In this document: positions 46,937 through 57,039 of the stretch, piece by piece | Numbering within the stretch: position 1 is the first letter of the stretch | Layout of the letters: every line of letters starts with the position of its first letter | Assembly (NCBI GenBank): GCA_037127255.1 | Contig: JBANSL010000004.1 | Coordinates: 32,928,467-32,992,466, forward strand | Reading direction: 5' to 3' | DNA from: Persicaria tinctoria | Taxonomy: Eukaryota; Streptophyta; Magnoliopsida; Caryophyllales; Polygonaceae | Length of the DNA stretch: 64,000 bases | The notes under the pieces: model-generated | The model's database searches: none | Seen by the model: the letters and a program-made list of their open reading frames with translations, nothing else | What the model was told of the DNA's origin: nothing | Program-made: the position numbers and the translations under genes

Positions 46937-47725
46937 TTATAATGTGCAATCTGTGTTGTAAAAAATGTATTTATCAATTAATATGTTCTCTTCATTGTTT
47001 AACACATCTTAAAATAAAGAACTAGAGTGTTTATATTGTGCATAGTGAATATCAAATGCATTTAATCTAGCTAAAACAAGCACTGATGCAGTTAATGTAC
47101 TATGAACATGTTTTTATTGAACAATGAAAAGAATCAGTACATATGCGTTTATTAATTGTTTTGGTAGGTTTTGAATTTTGAAAACCCTAGGTTGTTCTTC
47201 AATTCCGATTTTCAAAAATTGATCTTAATTATGAATGTTTCTGTTCGAAATTCTAATTTACGTTGTAATTTAATAATGAAATGCAATGTTTATTCACCAA
47301 TTGCAGAAATTAAGCATAGTTATCGAGTTTGTGATGAAGAAATTGGTTTGCGTACCTATTTGCCCTTTTTTAATCGATTTTTTTGTATCCTGCGATTGGA
47401 TGTTCCCCCTCTGCTCGCTTTTGTGCCTTTGAATTGGAATGATGTCTTGTTTCTTGAGATTATCTGCTGTTTGCGCCCGATTTTGTTTGGAAAATCCTCC
47501 ATTCCGCCATCGCCGAGCGAGATCTTTGAGGAATTTCTCTCTGTCGGCGAGGAAAGAACAGGGCGAAGGCGTCCGGTCCGCTTCTGTTTTTTTTTCTCTT
47601 TTTCCCGGTCCACACCGGTTCAGTGGTTTTTTTCTTAAAAAAACTGGCGCGCGCGTGTTTTTGCTTTCATTTTCACTTTAAGCCTATTTTTCATCTTAAG
47701 CCCCATTTTCACTTTAACCTCACCC
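46937..47725 (-). promoter_or_regulatory. Upstream region of the MULE transposase gene and right terminal repeat
   Basis: From 46937 to about 47650 lies the presumed promoter and leader of the minus-strand transposase. A plus-strand frame at 47171-47638 has no recognisable domain. From about 47664 to 47725 come three GTGAAAAT/ATTTTCAC-type units that form the terminal repeat. Confidence 0.5.
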
Positions 47726-47984
47726 TGTATATATATATATAAACGGGCGGGCCTGTCGACCCGCTTGGGCTAAAACCCCAGTCCAAGCCCGGCCCGGTGG
47801 GCCTACCGGGCCGGGCCTATTGGCCCGCTTGGGCCACCTACTCTACCCAAGCCCGCTCATTTTGCCGGGCGGGCTGGGCGGGTCGGGCGGGTTGGCCCGG
47901 GTCTGCTCAGGTCTAGGCGCGAGCTAGACATGAGCAAGGGTCAAGGGTCAGGGTCGATGCGGGTCAAGGGTTAGGGTTAGGGTC

Positions 47985-50900
47985 ATGCTGGTTTTGACCC
48001 GTGGACCCGGCGGATCATCTATTTTTTTCCTAAAAATCGAGGTGAAGAAGAAGAGGAATTCAACATTATAGAATGACGGAGTCATCTAGAGAGATCCCAA
48101 TTTCCTAATATGTAAGCAATCGCTCATCAAATATTCCCCGCTCCTTGCTCAACTCTAGCGGTGGAGCAATGTTTTAGCTAATGTGGTCAAATATTAAGCG
48201 AGAAGAGATCAAGACTCTTGCCTGAGACTCTGGAAGGTCAAGTTTGCCTAAACGATTGGAAGAATGTGAAGATGTGAATTCAAAATAATGACCACTTAAT
48301 CGAGTCAGACTCGGATGAAGAACTCAACGATGATACTGTTTGGGGAAAATTTTCGTGTTTAATTAGAAAACGTCAAATACACTCATGAAATTATTTTTGA
48401 AGGCGTTCATGTAAGACTTGATATATCGAACACGAATGCAAACTGGTGGATAGTTACATAAAGTATGTGAGGATGTATTACATATCCAATACAACATTTT
48501 AACATATTACAAATTCATAAACTAGAGCATACAAATTAAATACAATGGTCGAGTTTGTGAGATACAGTCCATCAGGTACACCACCCAACAAAATTGTAGA
48601 GCTTGAATGTCCACAAATGATTAGCCTTCTTTGATTGAATTCTCATAAGCTGCTTGCTCAACTGCAAAATCAGCCAACTCCAGTTACGAAAAAAAAATCA
48701 AATACTCACAAAGGAATGGATGAGACAAGGTTGCAGTTGCTAATTTGTTTAAAAATTCACATGTACCTAAAAAAGACGCCCAACCCATTATCAAGAAATC
48801 AAAAAATGGGGGAAGATAATCAACATCCAGGGGATGTAAAATATTGCTGAGCAAAAGGGAAATCGGCAAAATAAAGAAATAGATGGCTAAAAGAAATCAG
48901 TAGTTAAAAGAAATAATAATAAAAAAAAAAGATATGAGATTGTCTTTTGGAAAGAAAGGATAGATACGTGTGTTCTGTTAAAAGGGATAGAATATTAAAA
49001 GATATGATGTGCTCTCCTATTCCTTTACCCTATAAAAGATAGACAAGCCTAGGGCTAAAGAGAAAAAAAATAGGCTAACACAGACGGCAAAAAAAAAAAA
49101 AAAAGGGCTGCAGAGAAAGAAAAACAAACAAACACACCAATACGTCTCAAGAAAGCAAGGAAGAAGAAGAGAGCCAACAAGGTAGCTCTCCCTCTATGCG
49201 TGGGGATTCCTATTGATTCTTGAAACCCCGCCCTTGCAAACCTTCAAGCTTTCACTCGTGGCTTAGGCCCTTGCAAACCTTGCAGGCTTTCGCTTGTGGC
49301 ATGGGTGTCAGAATCATCAAATAGCCCTAAAAGAGGGCGAAACGCTGCTGGATTTTTCCTAAACTAAGCGTGGCTTAGGTCCTTGCAAACCTTGCAGGCT
49401 TTCGCTTGTGGCCTGGGTGTCGGAATCATCAAATAGCCCTGGTTTGCAGGCTTTCGCTTGTGGCCTGGGTGTCGGAATCATCAAATAGCCCTAAAAGAGG
49501 GCGAAACGCTGCTGGATTTTTCCTAAACTAAGCGACTAATTCAAGCAGACAAATTGCAAGACATTCAAGCAAACCCAAGTGAAACAAATTCACAAGCAGT
49601 CAAACAATGAAGTTGGAAAGCAAACATATTTTCTGTTCAGTTTCAAGCAAAACGAATCCTCAAGTTACTCTTGCTACATAATCAGGCTATTCAAATCATA
49701 GCCGTTCAAGATCTGCGTTGAAATCGTTCACCAAATTCTAAGAGAACAAGGGTGAAACTTGGAAAAAATCTATTCAAAACACTACTCAAATTTTCTGAAT
49801 GAGCCAACAAGGTCACAAACAAATTGCAAGCAATCTCATACAAGGCTAAAGAACAAAAATCACTGCAGCCACAAACAGATTTCCAAATAATGCACAAAGT
49901 AGCGACATTAAATTGGAATCGATCCCAAGCAAATCAAACAAACTAGTGTCCTACACTAAGCAAATCAGTTGTGGGAATACATGGCTTTCCATCCAAATAT
50001 CCAAATCGAAGGCCCTGACTTACATTTAAAAGGAAGTCTAAACCTTGCGGAGGCAAAACGATGTTCAATTGGTTCTAAGTCAGTCAACTAATTGACATGT
50101 ACAAATTCAAGGAAATTCAAGCAAATGAAAACGGCCAAAGGGCATGGGAAAGATGAAATTAAAATTAGAGAAAGAGAACAGATTTTCTGGAGAAGGGCAA
50201 CAATTTTTTTTTTATGGACAAATTAAATCAGTTCCATAGAAACTAATTTCCTGTAAAAGCAAACAAATCAAGCAGGACACTTTCTCTCAGCTGTCTCAAA
50301 CGAAGCAAATCATGTGCGACCCTAAACAAAAGGGGCAAAGTAGTTGCACTAACCGGCCGTCTAACGCAAACAAACCCTGAATCCTAGCTGGTTGCTACCA
50401 AATTGCAACTAATCCTAAATTAAAATACCCAAATCAAACTCAGCCCATGTTTACCCCAAATCGAGATTCCAATTCAGTACAAACAATACAGGGTAAAGTT
50501 AGATTAACATACTCAAACCAAGGAGCTAAAACAACAACTGTCTTCGATGTTGCAGGGTCGTACCTGGTTGGGGTGTTGCCCTTGTCATCTCCTGAGCCCT
50601 TAATTTGATTCTTCTTTTGCTGTCCTAAATCCAAAAGCCTCCAAACAAAAAAATCCCAAGTTACAAAATCAACAAAGAGGTCCAAATCGGATTAAATTGA
50701 GGGCAAATAGAAGCGGAAAGGGAAAAAAGAACAAACCTACGTGTTCTTCAAATTGCCAAATTGCCGAGGCTCCCGGATGTTCCGTCTTCAAGCGCCCTTT
50801 TTGATCTTCTCTCAGCCTCTTATCAGCTTCCCTACTGACTTGCTCCTTTTAAAATACCCAATCCAAAAAAAAACCTAAATTGCACAAGTTAAAACCCCAA

Positions 50901-51043
50901 AATCGCAATTTGAAAACAAAACCAATTGAGCGTAGAGATTAAACGCTAAATCAAGAGGGGATTTGTGGGAGAGGCCGAAACTCAGACCGATGGAGCATGA
51001 AATTTGAGGGAAATTCGCAAATTGCAAATCAACAAGTTCAGCC
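47985..51043. other. Left interior of hAT-2, no recognised gene
   Basis: No frame above about 81 codons is convincing. A TATAAAAG box at about 49031 followed by a purine-rich leader and the repeat block at 49225-49531 resembles the start of a retroelement transcript, but no gag or pol follows. The stretch 49530-50870 is A-rich with many GCAAAC words. A GC-richer section at 50540-50830 has minus-strand frames without known motifs. Confidence 0.35.
49225..49531. repeat. Tandem repeat of about 75-110 bp
   Basis: The core CTTGCAAACC...GCAGGCTTTCGCTTGTGGC followed by GGAATCATCAAATAGCCCT occurs three times, starting near 49270, 49383 and 49445. Copies 1 and 3 continue with AAAAGAGGGCGAAACGCTGC, while copy 2 is shortened. 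A divergent fourth half-copy (AAGCTTTCACTCGTGGCTTA) precedes them. Confidence 0.85.
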
Positions 51044-51366
51044 TTAGGCTGTGCATCCAGTCTGGACTGGATCGGAATTTCCGGTCCCGGTCTGATCCGG
51101 TGGACCGGAATTTTTGAAAACATGGACCGCGGATTGGACCGGGACTGAGAAATATGATCCCGGGTTTTTCGGTCCGCGTATCGGAAAGACCGGTTGTACA
51201 TGCAGTCCTGTTTTTTTTTTTTTTTTTTGCACGTAACAGCAGCCCAAATTACAACTAAATAAGCAATAAAATTCTTCTAATTTGAGTAGCCTTAATGTGT
51301 GACAAAAATAAGTAGTACCCCGTAATATAATAAACATTGAATTGAGAATGAATTATAAAATTTAGG

Positions 51367-52588
51367 GGAAATTGCATAAAATAGCAAGAACTTTGGGGGT
51401 GGTTGCACTCAGTGGCACAATCTTTAAAAAATACAAAAATAATCACCAACTTTAGGGTTTAGTTGCGGTCAGTGGCACATATCCCATATCTTGATAATGT
51501 GGACTAGTGGGGTGCTTACATGAATTTTTTTTTATTAAAAAGGCATATAGCGAGATATGAATTAGTAGGAATGCTTACATGATTTTTTTTTGTTTAAAAT
51601 TATAAGACATAAAATATGTGCCCAAATTATGAAACTAGCTAGGTTTTATTTTTATTTATTATTTCATATAATTTCAAATCAAAGATAACTAATTTGCAAA
51701 TGTTATATTTGTCACAATTATCTTTGATTTGGAATTACATGAAATAAAATATAAAAAAATTGGGACCTAGCTAGTTTCATAATTTGGACACATCTTTTAT
51801 CTCTTTTAATTTAAAAAAAATCATGTAAGCATTCTCACTAATTTTGGAATGTTTACAAACACTTTATGTGGCTCGTGTGTCTAGGTTTAATTGATTATTT
51901 AGTCCATATATATTATGGTGTCCGATTTAATATAAAAGTCGAAACCGTGATGGATCGGTCTCGGTTAGAGAATTAAATCCGGGGGTGATTATGTATTCCC
52001 CCATCCCTTGCCTATATATAATACACTAATGGATGACTATCTCATAAATGAATTTTAATAGGGAAATAAATGGGTGAACGGTTACGAAAAATAAATAAGA
52101 GAGCGGTTACGGAATGTGAAAGGTCGCTCTCTTCTTTATACGCACATTCACAAGTTTTCTCAAGCGTGTCTGAAATTAACGAGAGAAGTCAGAAAGGAGT
52201 CTCATCCATCATAGACAAAGAAAAGTGAAGGCTAAGGGGCGAGAAATCGATCGTTGGCTTGCTTATTCCATTGCAAAGACGCTCATGGATCAAGTTTAGT
52301 CTTCGATATAGAATTAGGATTTGAATTGTATGAAATCTAGATCCTAGTTTGATTGATTTCATGATCGAAATCGAATGAAAATCTAACAACTTATCCATAT
52401 CTTTCCATATGCCTTTTTAATTAAAACAAAATTCCATGTAAACACCTCCACTAGTCCACATTAGCGAGATAGGGGGTATGTGCCACCGACCGCAACTAAA
52501 CCCCAAAGTTGGTGATTGTTTTTGTATTTTTTTAAGTTCGTGCCACTGAGTGCAACTATGCCTAAAGTTCGTGTTATTTTATGCAATT
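51367..52588. mobile_element. Non-autonomous element with ~165-bp terminal inverted repeats (MULE-like)
   Basis: The left arm (51367 to about 51531) and right arm (about 52425-52588) are inverted copies. Both begin AAATTGCATAAAATAGCAAG or AAATTGCATAAAATAACACG and both contain GTTGCACTCAGTGGCAC and ACTTT.GGGTTTAGTTGCGG. Long TIRs of this kind are typical of Mutator-like elements. I could not fix the target duplication because one flank is poly-A. No gene is inside. Confidence 0.7.
51562..51842. repeat. Long hairpin (inverted repeat, ~125-bp arms)
   Basis: The arms at 51562-51688 and 51718-51842 are imperfect reverse complements. The outer ends are TTAGTAGGAATGCTTACATG and CATGTAAGCATTCTCACTAA, and the inner ends are CAAATCAAAGATAA and TTATCTTTGATTTG. 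The loop is 29 nt. It is probably a foldback MITE nested inside the long-TIR element and could fold into a precursor for small RNAs if transcribed. Confidence 0.8.
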
Positions 52589-53554
52589 TGAAAAAAAAAA
52601 AAACGGGTGTGGGGTACTGGGCTACGAGAGAGAAAGAGGTGGGGGAGGGTGTGGGTGGGGTCAGGGGCCATTGCCACTGTGTTCTAAAAACTCTGGGTGG
52701 TCTCATGAAATTAGCGCTAGAATAGTAAAGCGTGCCGCGTACCTCTGCTTTTTTTTTTTTTTTTATGACATACGTTCCGGTCTAATTCCGGTTCGGACCG
52801 AAAATTCCGGTTCGGATCGAAAATTCCGGTCTGGTCCCAGGTTACCTGAAAATAAAAATATTTTAGACCGTGGACCAGACTGTAATATTCCGGTCCGATC
52901 CAAAGACCATACATTCCGGTATGGTTTCGGTCCGATTCAGATTTTGCCCAGTCCTAAGTCGAGCCTTAAACCCGGAGCATCAAAAATCAATCCGAATTAA
53001 AGACAAATTAGGGGAAAAGAAGGAAAGGGACCTATCTGTAGAGGCTCTCGATTTCCGCCCTTTCGAAAGCCCATTTCGGGTGATTCCCCTGGTCCCCAAC
53101 GTCACCAGCTCCGCCCTAGGGTGGGCGTCTGCAAATGGGGCGTGGAGAGTGAGTGAAATGGAGTGGGGCTGCTGCTTCATCAGCTAATGGAAATGGGCTA
53201 AAGCAATTTAAAATAATAATAAAAAAAGGGCTGGGCTGAATTAAGAAAAGTGAGATTGGGCTCATCTTCGGCTCGTGACAAACCAAAAAAAAAAAAAAAA
53301 AAGGCCTTTGGTTTTACAGTTGTAGTCAACGTACAAATGCTTGGCTTGATGAAATTCATTTAATTTGTGAAACTTACCCATTACAATATAAAAATTATAA
53401 TTGGCATAAATTAAAAATTGGGTTTAACAAAATCATAAAGTTAAACTCGTAAAATTTCATTGCCAGTTTATTCCAGTGGGTTAGTCTCAAAATTAACTTC
53501 TAAGCAAAATGGAGTTAAAATCATAAATCAAATTTCCCAAACTCAAATTGTTCT

Positions 53555-54015
53555 TCTAAAAACGGAACTACGTGAAGACTTGATACTCTTTTACGAGTTA
53601 CGTAGGAAATCCGATGTTAAAATTCAAATATACATTGGATCCAGTCGCACATCTCAAATTAAATTAAATTTGTCTGAAAAGAACTACGTAAAGACTTGAC
53701 GCCTCATATCGGCTACGTAGGTAACCCGATATTAAATACTAAAAATATATCGGGTACAGTTGTCAACCTCTAAATTCACTTGTCAATGAATACGAGGTCA
53801 AAGTCCAACCAAATTAAATAGTTGGTTCCTAAAAGAACTACGGGTGATTTGATCCCGTTCCAAACGGGTACGTAGGACACCCGACATAAAGCTCAAGCTC
53901 GTTGGGTTCAATCACCAAAACCCAAAAAATTAAATCAATTCAAATACTCTGAACTACGTAAGGCTTGATTCTCTTCCAAGAGATACGTAGGCAACCCGTT
54001 AAAATTCGGGTGCAA
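53555..54015. repeat. Four diverged copies of a hairpin-like motif
   Basis: The motif GAACTACGT..G.CTTGAT, then a short inverted word pair, then TACGTAGG...CCCGA occurs near 53570, 53680, 53840 and 53953. Each copy can pair internally (for example CTCTTCCAAGAG in copy 4). Spacing is about 110-160 bp. I recall similar motifs from non-coding regions of plant retroelements but cannot verify the family. Confidence 0.7.
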
Positions 54016-55056
54016 CCCAAATCACCAAAACCATTCAAGTCTTGGTGTCAATATGACTTCGAATCAAGAGGATAACTAAAAAGGGGTCGAACTCAAATTC
54101 TAAAAAAATAAATAAAATATGTTTTACAATTATTCGCGCATTTTTGTTCAACGGATACAATGGTCAGGAGCTCAGATGCAAAGCAAGGAGAAGAGTTTTA
54201 ACATGAGATAAGGTAAGTACTAGTAGGGATCAAAACGAATGTAAAGAACAACCACTACCAAAAACACAGGAAATAGCCACGGTAAAATAGCCACGAATTG
54301 GCTACGAATGACCGTGGCTAAACGGTTTAGCCACGGGCATAACCATTAATTTAACCGTCGTCGCCATTCGAGGCTATATGCCTCGACGCTAACAGCCACG
54401 AACCCAATATTCGTGGCTAATAGCCACGATCTGACAAGTCTGTGGCTATGTCCATGGCCGGTTTGGAATCGTGTCATCCGTGGGTGCAGCGACGAAGTTA
54501 GCCACGGTGTATGTCGTGGCTGATTTCATGGCTTACACGTGCGGGTTGTCTGGCGTCTTTTGTGGCTGATTTTCGTGGCAACAACCGTGGCCAATTAGGT
54601 GTAGGATCGTGGCTTTATTGTTGGCTTTAACCATGGCTATTCCCGTAGCTATTCGTGTGGCTATTCCCGTGGAAATATTCATGGCTAAGTTCGTGAATTT
54701 ATTACTGGCTATGCTCATGGCTTTATTCGTGGCCTTATTCGTTATGAGCTAGGAAATAAATTCAAAATATAATTTTACAAATCTATCATACAAACACATC
54801 CAAAATACAACCATAAATTACATCATTCAAAACACATTCAAAAGTTTCAACCATAGAACAAGTCTCAACCATACAACAAGTCTCAACATGCACAAATATG
54901 ACAAGGATACCCAATAGAAGCATGGATTCAATCCATACAAACATAAGACGCCTAAATGAGACGTTAGAGCACCTACATAGCAAAAATGAGACGACGAACC
55001 TTTCTACAACAAGCGCCTTCCCCTTGTCCCAAATAATGAAACTTTACCTTTAATCC

Positions 55057-55344
55057 TCAAATAGGAGGAACTGCAGCAAAGAAGGCAGTGAATGAAGCAA
55101 AAAACCCTCCCGACGCTTCCCATTGGTATCCGTAAAACCAATAGCATTTATCCCAAGTCTTGTATTTCCATTGGCTATCTCCTTGTAGTGATATGCAGAA
55201 GAGCTTTGGTAGCTCTAAGACAAATGTCGATAAATTCCGAATCCTATGATAGGAACATAAAAGAATTTTAAGAGGAGATGATCTCGGAAGGCACATGGAT
55301 GATAAATTCATAAAATCATTCAAAAGTAGCAAAAACAATTTCAA
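55057..55344 (-). other. Unassigned frame in CACTA-3
   Basis: A 95-codon minus-strand frame contains WKYKTWDKCYWFYGYQWEAS and ends FFAAVPPI. It may be a captured exon or the last exon of an element protein. I do not recognise a family, and the N-terminal half looks like intron sequence. Confidence 0.25.
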
Positions 55345-56057
55345 ACGTAGATGATCATTAAGAAAACGGATACCAATTTACATGCCAAAGCATATCTTAG
55401 AAAATCATACAAAAATGACATTAGCTAGCAAGCAATTTCATATATATATTTGACTCTCATGTCCCGTAAGTGAAAAAATCTTACATATAGCACGACGAAA
55501 GACTAGTTGGAGCCCAATTCACCTTAAAACAAAGGCCAAAATCAAGAGTGCCCATGCTGTGTGCAAAAGCTTCACCGGTTAGCGATGCAATCATTCACAA
55601 CCTATAAGATAATGTCAAACCATAAAAAATCAATAATGTCAAAGATAGGAAAAAAATCAATAATGTCTAATACATGCAAAATCATGGGCAATCCTGTATT
55701 CTTACATATAACTCATGCTGAAGTCAAACAAACACCTCATCATTTAAGTTTTTTTTTTTTAAAATCATGTAACGCAGCAAACCATAAAAAAAGTCATGTA
55801 AGATTATTAATTCATGCTGCAAGATCATGCTGCAACAGTAACTCATGATGCAAGATGATTATGCATAGAAGGAATTTATGACAACAAAATCATGTAAGAT
55901 TATTAATTTATAAATCCCATAAGACAACTTGTGATACTGTAACGAAGCAAACCATAAAAAGTCAGTTAATCCATGTTGTAAATCTGAAATTCTCTTTGAG
56001 GCAAAAACACAAACAGTTGGAGCGCATCACATATTCACAGGCAAACCTCGCATTTCA

Positions 56058-56286
56058 CTAATCGTGGCAGATCTCCTTGAGCCTATCTGGCGGATTCCTC
56101 CACCGAATACTGCGAATTTCAGTCACAGAGGGGGGTGGGGCGTCAAATTTGAAGAGCAAATTGAATGCATATTAGAGAGAGAGAAATTGAAGAAGCAAAC
56201 CTTGCGAGAACCTTGCCGGACTCAACTTCCCGGTAGTTGACGAAATTCTCACGGGCATATTTGGAGTAGTAAGAGTGAGTATCCAT
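56058..56286 (-). CDS. Small two-exon frame in CACTA-3, possible captured gene start
   Basis: The minus-strand ATG at 56286 opens MDTHSYYSKYARENFVNY and continues to a GT donor at 56200. An AG acceptor at 56110 leads in phase to IRWRNPPDRLKEICHD and a stop at 56058, for a total of 45 residues. GC-rich leader-like sequence lies upstream to about 56770. The splice borders and composition look gene-like, but no family is recognised and the short product suggests a truncated captured gene. Confidence 0.3.
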
Positions 56287-57039
56287 GGGGAGTTTACTGA
56301 TCAATCTCAGTACCTCTGGGGAAGCTTAGGGTTCCAGTAGTGAATAGAGAAGGGGGGAGACAGGTATCTATGGGCAGACAAAGGAGGCGGTGGGAGCAAT
56401 ATTGGGGTGATTTGGTGGAGGGATATGGTCGGCGAGAGGTGGTGCGAGGGAAGAGGGCCAGCGGGATGGGGAAGAAGGTCGGTGATGGTGGTTTGACCCG
56501 ACGGCGAGAGGTGGTGCGCTCCCTCCGGTGGTGGTTTGTCAGCGTTGTTCTCCGGTGGAGGAAGACGAGTGTATGTGAGATGGGGAGGAAGAGAGATCTG
56601 TAATTTTTGGTCGAGAGAGACAAGGCATGAAGAGGGAGCGGCCAGAGAGGGGGAAGAGATTGTGTGAAATGAGCGGCCAGAGAGGAGGAAGAGAATATGT
56701 GAAATGAGGCGGTGCCCAAAATCAATTAGGGTTGTTTCCAATTTCGAGAGAGCGGGAAATTTACCGCTCAATATTAATTTGGGCGCTAAAAGAAATTTCG
56801 AAACTGGGCATGTATTGCTTTTTTATTTTTCTTTCACAATTTACATCTAGAAAATAGAACCATCAATACAAATAAAATTATAATATATTTTAAATAACAA
56901 AATAATGGTAAAAATAATAACAGTATAATAAAATAGTTATTTTTATTATTAAAAACAAAAATTAAAAAAATATTAAATAATAAAATAATAATAACAATAA
57001 TAATAATCATAATCATAATAATAAGGTTAATACAGGGTT

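Larger units (their letters stand above)
12520..47725. mobile_element. Kaonashi-like MULE with Ulp1 and FAR1-type transposase genes, interrupted by two CACTA elements
   Basis: Both ends carry the inverted repeat word GTGAAAATGGGGCTTAAG (about 12533-12550, and its complement near 47695-47712), followed inward by further TTAAGGTGAAAA-type units. The outer ends read GGTAAAGG and GGGTGAGG. The insertion target was a TA repeat within hAT-1, so the 9-11 bp duplication cannot be delimited. Two genes face each other inside: a decayed Ulp1-type protease gene (+) and a FAR1/MULE transposase gene (-). Without the CACTA elements at 19874-25180 and 26610-45480 the element would be about 11.0 kb. Plant MULEs carrying Ulp1-like genes are known as Kaonashi elements; membership is inferred from gene content. 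Confidence 0.75.
12024..47915. mobile_element. hAT-1: short non-autonomous hAT element, expanded to 36 kb by nested insertions
   Basis: The left end TAGACCTGAGCATGGGCGGG pairs with the right end, whose reverse complement begins TAGACCTGAGCAGACCCGGG. The first 11 bases are identical and the following GGGC/GGCC-rich words are similar. The 8-bp flanks are GGCGCGGG (12016-12023) and GGCGCGAG (47916-47923), identical at seven positions. Subtracting the MULE at 12520-47725 leaves about 0.69 kb, the same size as the other short hAT elements in the window. No hAT transposase is present. Confidence 0.75.
51044..52957. mobile_element. hAT-type element rich in CCGGTCC/GGACCGG words
   Basis: The ends are TTAGGCTGTGCATCCAGTC and the complementary GCCCAGTCCTAA. 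The 8-bp flanks GTTCAGCC (51036-51043) and GTCGAGCC (52958-52965) agree at six positions. Both subterminal zones carry repeated TTCCGGTC/GACCGGAA words, the arrangement seen in the other hAT elements here. It contains the long-TIR element 51367-52588. Confidence 0.6.

Noticed and set aside
47980..48000. GGGTTAGGGTTAGGG as a telomere repeat
   Set aside because: Two units within the degenerate GGGTCAAGGGTC subterminal repeat of hAT-2; not telomeric.
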